A DNA stretch of 64,000 bases from Cenococcum geophilum 1.58 (lineage: Eukaryota > Ascomycota > Dothideomycetes > Gloniales > Gloniaceae). Shown in pieces: positions 44,019 to 54,796 of this stretch (position 1 is the first letter of the stretch; each line of letters opens with the position of its first letter). The notes under the pieces were generated by a model. It saw nothing but the letters and a program-made list of their open reading frames with translations. It was not told where the DNA came from and did no database searches. Made by a program: the position numbers and the translations under genes. The stretch lies in NCBI GenBank assembly GCA_001692895.1, contig KV748212.1:372001-436000 (forward strand), written 5' to 3'.

Positions 44019-45420
44019 GTAAAACAACTCGGCTATAGAGTTATCTTCAGCACTAGAGATAAGCTCTTAAGTAAAGGGATAGTAGTATTAGAGCCGCTTA
44101 TTAGGGCAATTTAGGACTTATAACTACTATTAAAGCGTTAGTAGGTATAAAGGGATAGAGTCTATATAATAGATACTATAGTTAAATTATATATATATAG
44201 ATTAAGAGATTCTTTATCTAAACTCTACTAGAGTTATTAACAATGCGCTCTTCCCTAGGGCATTAGGCCTCTATTTTCTTTAAAATCGCTATTTATATCT
44301 AACTAATATTTTAGGATGTTATCCCTAGATACTCTATCGCCATATATAGCCGTCTGCTAAAGTTAGCTGCATACTACCGTATATATACTATTTATAGTAC
44401 TTTAGCCCAACTGCCGTTTGCGTATACATTTCTAGATTCTTCTTACACTAGTAGTACTATTTCTTTTACCTTTACCTTAGTCGTAGGTATATATTAGTAT
44501 TTTAAGCAGTTATATAAAGGGTAGTCTATACCTTATTCCCCTTAGAAACTATAGTTGTATTCTTTTAGGATAGTAGAGGTTAGTAAACCTTTAGTATAAC
44601 TAATATAGGAGAAGTTAAAGAAGTTAATAAAGATATAAAGATAAAGTATAACACTTTTAAATTATATATTTACCGGTATAGATACAGTTAATAAAATAAA
44701 GGAGTAAAGGGGTAGATTTTAATATTTTACTAGGGAGCTTAGGCCTATTGCCAGCCTATTTAGGGCAAATTATGGTAGATTGCCGTATTATCTTACCGTT
44801 AGATACGTAATATTAAGAATTCCTACTAATAAGTAAGCACTAGAGCTAATCTTTATAGGTAAGAGCTTTATAACTACCTATAAAAATATAAAAATATAAC
44901 TAATTTATATAGATATAGCTAACCTTTTCTAGTAATTTGGTAGGTTAACACTACCTAAGTAATAAGTGCTTAACAATTCTCCTCCCTTATTAAGACGTAC
45001 TTTAGAGCTTCCCTTTATACCTAGTTAGCCTATAGATATACCTAAGATATAGAGTTAGTTTAATCGCGCTATTTCCGCCTTTTATTACCTAGAATCTCCC
45101 TTAAAGCGTATTAGCTTAGGCAATAAGCTAATAAAGTTATTCTATATTTAAAACTTAAGGAGAGCCTTTATAGAGGAGCAATATAAGGCTATTCTATATG
45201 TTAAGAAGCGATAGTTATAAAGATTAGCTATTAATTTAGCCCTAAGTATTAATAGAGTTAATATACTTAATTATAAATAGATAGAAGAAGCTTAGACTAT
45301 AAAGGTAGAAATTATTATAAAAATAAAGCCTATTAAATAAAAAAGTGCGGTAGATCGGAAGAGAAAGGTAGAAAAAGGGGGGTTGTTATACTACTCTACT
45401 AATATAAAATCCGCTAAAAT
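44019..45420 (+). pseudogene. Unrecognised coding relic right of gypsy A2
   Basis: I do not recognise the protein. The plus-strand frame, read through TAG/TAA, is coherent from KQLGYRVIFSTRDKLLSKG through YRLRDSLSKLYQSYQQ, FRIVEVSKPLVQLIQEKLKK, ELRPIASLFRANYGRLPYYL and FNRAISAFYYLESPLKRISL. It ends in a lysine-rich tail with DRKRKVEKGG (about 45355-45385). Length is at least 460 codons. Its 5' part may lie left of gypsy A2. It may be a transposon protein or a host gene; nothing seen decides this. Confidence 0.4.
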
Positions 45421-45829
45421 ATATATAGCTAGCTAGCCTCTTACTCTAACAAGCCCCTTTACAACTTAATTTACCTATATATTAGACACGCCGCCTCCGC
45501 CTTTAAGCTAACTAACGGCTTTTTTAACTTCTCTCTATATAATTACAGCACCTATTGTACCAAACGCGTGCTTACGCGTTCGGTACACCAGGTACGCGTT
45601 TACGCGTTCAGTGCACTAACCACTCGCTTACGCGTCTGGTGCACTTATAAAGCACTAACTAATTAGGGGGAAGGTGCATCAGTATATAGACCACGTAGTC
45701 TGCTTTATATAATTGACAGTCACCATCTAAACAAGCATACGATACTACATGTATTTCGTGCCCGTGGATACGACTCACTCGTGCTATTAAGTTAGTACGA
45801 ACACTCTCTATTTTGCCTTATTTTATAGT
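45421..45829. repeat. ACGCGT cluster between coding relics
   Basis: No gene is seen. Five ACGCGT hexamers lie within 72 bp (45564-45635), in degenerate tandem units of TTACGCGTTCGGTACACC / GTGCAC. The site lies just beyond the 3' end of the Plavaka-like transposase, where such DNA transposons carry subterminal repeats, so it may be part of that end. The rest is AT-rich. I could not define a terminal inverted repeat. Confidence 0.5.
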
Positions 45830-46905
45830 TAATTTACCTAGATTCCTAGGGATTAAATATACCGGATTCCCTATTAATTACGTTAGCCGTTTTTTTTTCT
45901 AAGGCCTCCTGTAAGTTAATTAGAGGCTTAGTTTCAGATTTTTATTTTTTTATAAACTTATCTATACGTATACTGTTAATTTAAGGAAAATGATTATTAT
46001 AGAATTAATTATATATGTTTTAATCTATATATAAGTTTATCTAGAACGTTCTTTTTTTATTTAGCGAAGTTAGTATTAGTTATATGGGTCTCTTAATATA
46101 GGAAATGTTATATATTTAGTAGCCGTCTAGGTTTTGTCTATTTTGCGCTATATTTATAGAAAATCGTTCCACTTTAATTATCCTATTAAAAGGATCTACC
46201 TTGCCTTTATTATATAGACGGAATAGCTTAAAAAGTGCTCTATAGTATACTTAGTATCTACTATTTTTATCTATATAATTTAAGTCCTATACTAATACTA
46301 GCAATTCTAGATAGGTAGCTTATATTCCCTTTATTCCATTTAGTGCGTTCTTATATTTTTATATAAGAACTTAGTTTCTTTATAGGGCAGTAGTCCGCAT
46401 TTAAACTAGGTTATAGCGTGCCCGTACTTTATATAGTTAATTAAAATTATAGAAGTCTTTACTGCGTTAAATGTAGTATATTATAGAGTAATAAATACTA
46501 ATAGGTAAATCTTATACCTAAGCTACATCCCTTTTAAGGCGCTTAACGTCTAAATCCGTTGCTTATATACTATTAACTCACTTATAATATTCCCATATAA
46601 ACAAGGCTAGTTTTATAATAAATTTATTAATACCTAGCCTAGTTTAAATTTCGTAGGCTCTACGCTATAAATTTAGGTTTATTCCATATATAAAAAACAT
46701 TTAGTTAGTTAACTAGCAGTAATCCCATCTATACGGCTTATCTATTAGGTTAACTATGCCTAATAATAATATAATATATAAATCTTCTATAGTATTAGCT
46801 ACTGGTATTAGTCTTATATTTTCCTATAGCTCCATCTTTTATATTATTATAGTATTTGTTAATTCCGTATTAAGATAAATTATTTACTCTTTATACCCTT
46901 TATAC
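45830..46905 (-). pseudogene. Plavaka/KDZ-like transposase, C-terminal part
   Basis: The minus-strand frame continues the transposase from the far side of LINE-A copy A1L. It contains NTIEDLYIILLLGIVNLIDK, PYRWDYC, EIQTRLGINKFIIKLALFIW and YRALFKLFRLYNKGKVDPF. Further on are RIIKVERFSINIAQN, LDGYQIYNISYIKRP and the end INLYIDQNIYN followed by KQKSETKPLINLQEALEKK. These match the C-terminal plan I know for fungal Plavaka-type transposases, with the N-Y-I-D-x-x-x-Y-N block near the end. Stops are RIP-type. Confidence 0.65.
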
Positions 46906-47089
46906 TTATTTAATCTTTAAAAAAGACTAGATACTAGTTAGGGAGCTCTTACTACACCCGGCCTAAAAAAGACTAAAACCAACTAAAAGAACCCTGAAAA
47001 AATACCTAGAGAATCCCCCTAAGATGCACGCATCGCAGGGGAGGCACACGTCGAACGACAGTGGTTCGCACTTGCGCGCGTCCACTAAA

Positions 47090-48650
47090 ACCACGCCTAG
47101 CAATGGCCCTCCACAATAAAAACAGGCGAATACCACACTATAAAGCGGAAAGACCTTTATTAAGAAGGCATCTAATAAAATATAAAGCCTATTAGACGCG
47201 TTTAGTATTTATAGTTATAGGGGAGTAACCGTTAGCTATAACAAACTAATATAGCTAGTAGAATGGCTTTGCTAGTTTAGCGAACCTTAGGCGCCCCTCT
47301 AGTAAACCCTTAATTAAATCCTCTAACAGCTAAGCAAAATTAAAAATAAATAAAACCCTTTCTTACTAGCGAACCGCACCTAGGCCGCTATAGCTGCGCT
47401 TCTATAATATAGGGAACCTACCCCCTTAAAGATAATATCCGGGTATATAATTATAATATAACTAAATATAGAAAAAGTAGAGGGGCTTAGGGGATAATTA
47501 GAAATAGAAGTCCTTATAGAGATTTATAAAGAGGTTTATAACGCTATTATAGTCTAATACCTTAGGAGCGGAGATATTAGAGTTACCCTAAGGGATTAAT
47601 AGGTAAAGGAATAAGCTATAAGGGCAGGAAATAGGCTAGGAGAATATATTAGCATAAAAGTACTCCGCGAAGATTACTTAGTTAAAGTCTTAGTAGTTCC
47701 CCTAAGCCTTAGGGTAGAAAAGGGACGTTAGGCGGATAATATAGTAACTATATATAAGATAGTAAAATAAACGGAACGCCTTATACTAGAACTTAAGATT
47801 ACCTAAATCTAATGGCTATAATAGGAAAATATAAACTAAATATATAATAAGAATAATAAAAGAATATAAGGGTCGCTAGAGACTTGCTAGGGAGGCGCCG
47901 GTTAAATATATAGCTCCCTTATTATTAGCATATATATACTAGGAATGCAAAAACTCCTTATCTAAAAAGGTATTATTATAAATGGCCTTATATATAATAT
48001 AAGGCTCTATAATTATAAACTCCGCCTAGAATAATACTATCGCTACGTATAATAGGGATATACCTAATCCATATACGCAGTATAGGTGTACTATGGCCAC
48101 TGTATAGGCCCCTACAATATAAGATATTACTTAAATTAAGACTAAATAAAATGCGTAAACTGCCACTAAAGTATATATAAGGCGTAGGAAAGAGAAGACT
48201 ATATTAAATATAGGAGATAGAAGGTAAGGGCTTAACAGCTACGGGAATAACTGTACGCTAGGTTATATAAATAGAAATAATAGGCGATAAGCTAGGGGGG
48301 CGTAGGTGCCTTTTTAGCGTTTCCTACCTTTAATACTAGGGGGCTAGGCCAGCTATCCTAAGCCTTAATAGGCTAAAAGCGACGCCGCGTAATATTATTA
48401 GACTATATAGGGATATAAGGGTTACAGGGAATATAAGGGAGAGAACGCCCTATAGGAAGACCCTTATGGACAACTATAGCAAGCTTAAGATTAGAATAAT
48501 TAAGAATTAGACTTAACGCGGTAAATATAACATTTATAGCTAACTTTTAAAGGGTATATAGCTAACTAGTAAAAATAGGGGAAGAACTAGAGATAATAAC
48601 AGATTCAGATATAGAAGCGCTAGTAGGAACATAAGATATGGAAATAGAAA
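47090..48650 (+). pseudogene. LINE-A A1L ORF1 relic
   Basis: ORF1 is the RNA-binding protein of the element. The frame is heavily broken, but its zinc-knuckle region is clear at about 48040-48200: YRYVQQGYTQSIY, YYGHCIGPYNIRYYL and KCVNCHQSIYKAQERED, a triple CCHC array with several C and H lost to Y. The upstream half has no motif that I can name. The tail is basic and low in complexity up to the start of the endonuclease frame. Confidence 0.75.
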
Positions 48651-48779
48651 GCTTTATATAAAATAAGTAGTAACTAGGGTATAGATATAAAAGACAGAAG
48701 TTCTAAATATTTTAGAAAAAGTAGAAATAGAAGAAGTAAGGAATAAAGGAGAGGCAAAGGACCCTTACTAGGGGTCCGC

Positions 48780-49830
48780 CACCTATTTATTATATAGTAT
48801 AACTACAGTAATACAAACCACTATCTTATAAGGCCCTTACTAGATAGCCTAGACCTAGAGAAATACTATATCCTTACTATATAAGAGCCGTATTATAATA
48901 CCTATATATAATTAATATACTGCCCCTAAGGATTCTAGCTTCTATATAAACTAAAAGTAGCTATATACGTATGCTTTATAATTAGTAAGGCTATTAGCCT
49001 GTCCTTATAGTTATAGCAGGCAGTTAACCTAGATATTATAGTAATAACAATTTAGACATATAGGGGACCGGTATAGATTATTAATATATATAACCCTAGG
49101 GTTAAAGGGGTCCTATAAATAGAGAATATTATATCGGTAATAAGCTTATTAGAAACCGAAGGCATAGAGTTTATCCTATTAGGAGATATAAACCTCCACT
49201 ACCTATAGTGGGGGATATCCATATTGCTGCTGAATAATAGGTAGAGTGCCTACTAAGAGCTATAGATACCGGGGGCCTTAAGCTAGCCACCCCCCTAGGA
49301 GTAATTATATAGTAATAAGGCACCACTAGAAGTATAATTGACCTTATATTTATAGATAAAGGCCTATACTAGAGACTTAAAAGGTATAAACCTGAAGAAG
49401 AATAGGCACTTGCCTTAGACTATATCCCTATCCAGATACAGCTAGATCTGGATATTAAAGTATAACTAAATAGCAAAAGATACGCAATAAGAAAGCTTAA
49501 GATAAATAGCTTCCTTAATATAGTTAAACAATAACTTTAAGACCTAGAAGAAATCTACCTAATACTAAACGAGTAAGGCTTATTAGCTACCCTTAAGGAA
49601 ATTAACCAAAGACTAGAAAGGATCTAGGCAGCAATTAAAAATAGGCTAAAAGAGTACTGCCCGGTCTTAAAACTGGGCCCCTATACGCGATATATATAGT
49701 CCGTATAATGCGCAATTCTTATTACTAGCTAACGACGAGTAAGAAGAAAATATATAAGTAGCTATAATTTTAAAGATAAGAGATAATATAAAGATATAAG
49801 AAACCAGCTAAAGAATACCCTAAAAAAAGA
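48780..49830 (+). pseudogene. LINE-A A1L ORF2 endonuclease relic
   Basis: The apurinic-type endonuclease reads LTIQEPYYNTYIQLIYCPQG (catalytic E in QEP), ISKAISLSLQLQQAVNLDI, RLLIYITL/NIYNPRVKG and IEFILLGDINLHYLQWGI, the GDFN block with F replaced by I. Spacing between the blocks is that of Tad-clade LINEs. The same domain is repeated in A3 (16858-18066) and A2L (58690-59670). Stops are TAG/TAA. Confidence 0.88.
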
Positions 49831-52160
49831 AGTAAGGAATAGCTAGAGATAGTTTATAAATAAGCATACTACTAACCCGAGCCTCCCCTATAATAAAGGT
49901 CTTTAGAGGATAGCGAAATAGGCAAAGAAAAAGGCGGGACGTCTAGTAAAAGACCTACACCTTCTACCTCTACGAAGACTAGGTAAATTACTAGCTATAA
50001 GCGACAATAAAAAAAAGGTAAAGATCCTTATAGAAAGATTTTTCCCTTAACTAGCTTTAGTAGACTTTAGCGATATTATAGGCGAAGCACCGGTGACTTG
50101 CCTAAGGGTTAATAGTGATATAATAACCGAAGAAATGGCTAGAACTATTAGCCGCCTTTTAAATAATATAATACTAGGACTAGATGGGATCCTAAATAAA
50201 GCCCTAAAGACCTATAGACTATTAATAGTATCTTAGCTTACGGATATAGCTAGAGTATACTTTATAATAGGCTACTACCTAAGACTCGGAAGAGCTATAA
50301 CAACGTTTATTCTATATAAAGAAGGTAAAGTAGACTACTTACTCCTAGGAAGCTACCGCCCTATTGCTTTAGAGAATACCCTTAGCAAGATCTTAGAAAG
50401 GGTAATAGTGGACTATATAGTAGACATAGTTAAGGAATACGCCCTACTACTACAAAGCTAAATAGGGGCAAGAAAGAACCGCTTAACACTATTAGCACTT
50501 ATGCTACTCACTACCACCATTAAATCTGTATAGGTAATGCAAAGGGACTTTATAGTATTAATACTTAGCCTAGATATTAGTGGCGCCTACAATAATATAC
50601 TCTATAAGCGTCTCCTATATATCCTTAGGGTAAAAGGTTTTCTAAAATGGATTATATAATTTATTTAAGGGTTTATAGGTTAAAAAGAAATATTACTAGT
50701 CTTTAGTAAATACTAAAGCCCCTCTATCGCAGTTGTAATAGGAATACTATAAGGATTACCCCTCTCGCCTATATTCTTCCTTTTCTTTATAAGCAACCTA
50801 CTTAACTCCTTTAAAAAAGGGGCGACCTAGGGGATAGGCTTTATTAATAACACAAACCTAATTATATACGGGCTAATAGCTATAGAGAATTATAGAATAC
50901 TAGAGAAAGTATATAATACCTATATAGAATAGGCAAGACAATATAGAGTCTAATTCTTACTAGAGAAATACCAGCTAATCTATTTTATAAGAAAATGTAA
51001 TTAATCTGCAGATCTCTAGCATATAATTTGCATCTAAGGCTTTAGGGGTTAACTAGTTTAGGGCCTAAGAGTATTAGGAGTATAGGTAGACAGTAAGCTC
51101 CGGTAGAGCGTATATACGGTATAAGCGGCCCGTAAGGGCTAAGCACAGTATATTATATTATCTAGGATTATTAATTCTATATAGGGTCTATGCTTTTAGA
51201 GGTTACGCCTACTATATATAGCAGTTATCCGGCTAATTATAACGTATAGGTCTAGTATCTGGGCTATTAGAGAATCTAAAAAAGGCCCCCCTAAATTGCT
51301 CCTTAAACTACTTCAAAAGGTCTAAATAGCCTACTTTTGGAGTATAACAGGCGGATATAAGCAAACGGCTATAGCTCTGCTTAAGAAGGAAGCTAATATT
51401 CCCCCCCTATAACTATATATTAAAGCCGCTGTAATATAAAGGGCGTAAAAGGAATGTAACTCTAATATTATAAAGTATATTAAGACACGCCTAAATAAAC
51501 TATAGAGGGACCCTAGGGCGCCTTATAGGAGAATAAACCAATAACCCTAAAGTAGGGAAGATATATTAAAGAAATAGGTAAAGAAAGTAAAAGAAAAATA
51601 GTGCTGCTTTAGGGCCTAGGCCTATATAGAGGAGGAAGGGAAACGCATAAGAGGCCAGTAAGGATAATAATAAGAGAGAGAAAGGAGTTAAAGTAAAGCA
51701 TAAAAGAACGCTAAGAAACTATCTACTGTAATATAATACTGGCTAGACTAACGCTAGAGAGGTATATAGGAGTTAAAGGTATAGAGGCTAACTAAGGTAA
51801 GAGGAACCTAAGCCGTAGTATAGTTAACGCTATAGGGGGTAAACACCCTAGGGCTTTAAGAAGGCCTAATAAAGGCAGAAAATATAATAGTAACGCTCTT
51901 AAGAACAGAAATAATAGGACTAAAAGACTGGCTCTACTAGGTAGGTGTTTTAGTAGGTAGCCTAAGATGCGAATATGGCTGGCTAAGATAGACACCAAAA
52001 TACGTAATACTGTTATGCCCCTTACGCACTAATTAAGAAGTAATACTTTTAGTAGCTAGCATAAAGAACTATAAGACACTACTCTTAATATAAAAAGGCC
52101 TTAAAGTGGTTACCTAGTGGCTTATTAGCTAAAATATACTAAACTAGTTCTGGGTTATAA
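49831..52160 (+). pseudogene. LINE-A A1L ORF2 reverse transcriptase and C-terminus relic
   Basis: RT spans about 50170-51080: LDGILNKALKTYR, LLLGSYRPIALENTLSKILE, LILSLDISGAYNNILYKRLL (motif A D kept), GILQGLPLSPIFFLFFIS and FINNTNLIIYG, where YADD has lost both aspartates. The C-terminal part has a cysteine/histidine block (RCEYGWLRQTPKYVILLCP, about 51970-52025) and KGLKVVTQWLISQNIL, typical of the end of such LINE proteins. No RNase H domain is visible. The frame is broken by TAG/TAA. Confidence 0.88.
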
Positions 52161-52498
52161 AGGAAATAATAATAGAGGGTGGGAGGGCGAGCAACGGGCG
52201 CCCCCTAATAACTTTATAGTAGTAGAGTAAAGTATACAATACTAGCGCGTCCGTAGGCTAGTTACGGCAGCAGTGGTTCCTAAAAAGGTTAAAAAGTAAG
52301 GTAGTAAGAGCACTATAGGTGACTTATAGGCGCCTTGCAGGCGCCTTATAGGCAAGTCTTAAAAGGCAGGGAGATGGATTACGGGGTTTTCTTAAGTTAA
52401 GTCTTTCTTAAGTTGAGTTTTCTCCCTATATGTAAATAAGGAGTAGTCCGCGTAGGCCTAATAGGGATCCGAATCGGACGTTAAGCAATGAATTATTA
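52161..52498 (+). other. LINE-A A1L 3' region and tail
   Basis: This is non-coding. It ends with GTTTTCTCCCTATATG, GGAGTAGTCCGCGTAGGCC, GGGATCCGAATCGGACG and an AATTATT tail. The middle blocks recur, inverted in the window, at the 3' ends of S1 and S2. Confidence 0.85.
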
Positions 52499-52513
52499 TT
52501 ATTTAATCTTTAA

Positions 52514-52687
52514 TAGAAATTCTTCTAAGGAATATATGCCCTTTTGCTATACTCTATTATAGTTCCTATTAAGGCACTAAATATACAAATTATCTCTAGA
52601 TAGTAGGAAATTGCATAAAGTTTAGGTATATTAAAATTGGGTAGGTTTTTATTATTAGGTTAATATAATACAGCTTTAAAATATTTA
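52514..52687 (-). pseudogene. Plavaka/KDZ-like transposase, piece between LINE-A and S1
   Basis: The minus strand reads KAVLYQPNNKNLPNFNIPK, LYAISYYLEIICIFSALIG and IEYSKRAYIPQKNF. This is the FNIPKLH...HY...G...EYSER-type block that I know from Plavaka-type transposases. It joins 53360 on one side and 46905 on the other once S1 and LINE-A A1L are removed. Confidence 0.7.
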
Positions 52688-52702
52688 ATTATATCTTTAT
52701 TA

Positions 52703-53344
52703 GTAGTAATTCTTTAATTAACGTCTGATACGGATCCTACTGGCCCACGCAGACTACTCCGTCACAGGGGGAAAACTTATAATTTACATGAAGAAAACCC
52801 TGCAGTTAGGGGAAGGAAAAACCCTATAAGCCACCTCAGTAGGATGAAAAACCCCGAATTGCCATGTTTGCACGTAGCAGCGGCCCTGCGGGCCTACAGC
52901 ACGTCCTCCTCCTTAGATGTTTTGAACTCCTTGGGAACCACTGCTTCCTTCTCTAGCTCATCAAAGCTGGGGTTCACTACGTCCCAGCTAGGCCCTGCTA
53001 ATCGATTACTATGTCTTATTGTCTTGTTCCGTATCTTGCCCATCCCCTGTATGCTATCTCTTATAGACTATTACCATATACGCCTTGCCTCCCCCCCCCT
53101 TAGAGCCATCAAAGGCGTAAGGGGGATTCATCCGTTCTAACCACCGTAATACTGATAAGCGAGCGGGATATATTGTGTATTTGGGTATCTTTTATGCCTA
53201 GGCCCCAGCTAGGCCCTTTCTAAGGGCACCACTCCGTCGAAAGGAGACAGGGAAAACCGTGGGTCGCAATCTAGGCTGCTAGGTAGTATTCGGTAGTTGA
53301 AAACGGCGAGTGACCGCATGCTCCGCGGGCGATTGCCCTGGGGG
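52703..53344 (-). mobile_element. Retroposon S1 with LINE-A-like tail (642 bp)
   Basis: A perfect 15-bp target duplication ATTATATCTTTATTA (52688-52702 and 53345-53359) shows insertion by retroposition. On the minus strand it starts CCCCCAGGGCAATCGCC and ends TTTTCCCCC, GGAGTAGTCTGCGTGGGCC, GGATCCGTATCAGACG and an AATTACTAC tail, close to the 3' end of LINE-A. It has no RT. A short frame includes WDVVNPSFDELEKEAVVPKE, so it may derive from a coding part of a LINE. It is nearly free of RIP, unlike S2. Confidence 0.85.
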
Positions 53345-53359
53345 ATTATATCTTTATTA

Positions 53360-54218
53360 TATAATTTATATTCGGCTAATAATATAAAGTTAACTATAGT
53401 ATAAATAAACAGTATTGCCCCCTTATACCTATATAGTAACGGTACTATAACCAGTACAATCTAATAAAGAAGGGACTTGTATATCTTTCCAGTCTATTAG
53501 CTTAACTCTATAAAGTTATTCCACCTAATTATACCCTTAAAGGGTTTAACCTCGGCAAATTATATAGTTAGAAGACGTTTTACCCTATCCTTAGTAGATA
53601 ATAGGGTTTTATACTACTATAATTAGTTATTAAAACCCTCCCTTTCCCTTTTTTAATATTAAGTAGTAGTGCCTAAAGCTAGCTTATTAAATACTCTATA
53701 ATGCCTTTATATAGTTAATATAGTAAATTAGGGGCCACTATAGCGTGTATATACGCTATATAATAGGACCAAGCAAAATTTTTAATTGGCCTAATATACT
53801 TAGGGTCGCTATAATCTAGCTATAAGTTTTACTATCGTTTAAGTTACTTAATAGTTAATTTATGCGTCCGTCGCGGCTATTTACCGGATATAGTGCTTAG
53901 TAGGTTACCTTGTTTATAAGGCGGTATATAATATATTATATAGTATTGCCCTAATTTTACTCCTATTAATATAACCTACTCCTTATAGTCTACTATAAAC
54001 CTAGTAAGTATAGGGTAGTATTACCGAATAAACCTATCTATATATTATATTGGCATGCCACGCCTAGTAGCGCGTTTAAGGGCTAGTTTTTATATTAACT
54101 TAGGTACCTATATACTATTAAGGTAAATACTTACGTTTAAACATAATGCTTATTATTTAATGGTATATATCTAGTTTATTTATCTAGTTACTTAATAAGT
54201 CTATAGGTATATAACCTA
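53360..54218 (-). pseudogene. Plavaka/KDZ-like transposase, central part
   Basis: The minus-strand frame includes MPIQYIDRFIRQYYPILTRF, IVDYKEQVILIGVKLGQYY and PYKQGNLLST. It then has VAPNLLYQLYKGIIEYLI (the D-x-x-H-Q-L-x-K-G-type block, with H-to-Y changes), GIIRWNNFIELSQQTGKIYK and VLVIVPLLYRYKGAILFIYT, followed by NFILLAEYKLYNKDI. Block order is that of fungal Plavaka transposases, a KDZ group of cut-and-paste elements. All stops are TAG/TAA. It is cut by the solo LTR on its N-terminal side and by S1 on the other. Confidence 0.7.
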
Positions 54219-54222
54219 GTAG

Positions 54223-54486
54223 TGTGGGAGGGTACGACCTCTCTAAGATAGGAAAGTCATAGTGCCGTCTGTCTGTCGGTCTGTCTGTCTGTTAATTAGT
54301 TGGTCGGTTGGTCGGTCGTAATCAGTTAGTAGAACAGTTAGTAAGAAAGAAAGAAAAGAGCGTATTTCTGGTAACTGGTAGAGTCGTGATATGTATATAA
54401 TAGAGGGAAGAAGGAAGGAAGCCGAAGGCTCTATAAATATAGGAAAATGCTAAGACAGTAGGCGACGTCCAATCTACACCACCACA
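54223..54486. repeat. Solo LTR of an unseen retrotransposon (264 bp)
   Basis: It begins TGTGGGAGGGTACG and ends CTACACCACCACA, with TGTGG/CCACA inverted ends. GTAG lies on both sides (54219-54222 and 54487-54490). No internal region is next to it, so it is a solo LTR. It contains a (CTGT)n microsatellite at about 54268-54290. It splits the Plavaka-like frame. No other copy is in the window. Confidence 0.7.
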
Positions 54487-54490
54487 GTAG

Positions 54491-54789
54491 AAGTATTACT
54501 GGCCTACTAGCTGCACGTTAAGTCTTTAATAGGATATTAAGTATCGTAATATAAACTAGATACGCTTTTTTATCTCTAGATAGTATAGTTAACTTAGTTT
54601 AGTTGCTACTAGGTATTACTATAATAGCCGTTATACTATTAGGTAATTAATCTTAGATCTCCTACCAACGGTTAGCCGCGTATACTTTATTATATACTTT
54701 ATTACCTTTTATATTAAATTAATAAATAGGAGAATAAACCATATTATCTTTAAATAGGAAATAACCGATTAGGAAGGCCACCACGCTGA
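54491..54789 (-). pseudogene. Plavaka/KDZ-like transposase, N-terminal part
   Basis: The minus strand reads FKDNMVYSPIYQFN, ANRWQEIQDQLPNSITAIIV, IPSSNQTKLTILSRDKKAYL and VYITILNILLKTQRAASRPV. The D-K-T-x-L-T-x-x-S-G-D-K-x-A-x-P-V-Y-x-T-x-G-N-I pattern is the hallmark block of Plavaka transposases, here with N for D in the first position. It is cut by the solo LTR at its end and by S2 at its start. Nothing further upstream is recognised, so the N-terminus may be missing. Confidence 0.75.
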
Positions 54790-54796
54790 GTATATT

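Larger units (their letters stand above)
46921..52498 (+). mobile_element. LINE-A full-length copy A1L (5.6 kb)
   Basis: This Tad-like non-LTR retrotransposon is bounded by a perfect 15-bp target duplication TTATTTAATCTTTAA (46906-46920 and 52499-52513). It has a 5' leader with CACCCGGCC and GGATGCACGCATCGC-like blocks, ORF1 with zinc knuckles, ORF2 with endonuclease, RT and C-terminal zinc-binding part, a 3' region, and a short ATT-repeat tail. It is inserted in the Plavaka-like transposase. Compared with A2L it has 21 extra bases at the 5' end (46921-46941). Confidence 0.92.

Noticed and set aside
52844-53140. Plus-strand frame of 98 codons in S1
   Set aside because: It is antisense to the retroposon; S2 does not keep it, and the target duplications show that the unit is a minus-strand insertion.
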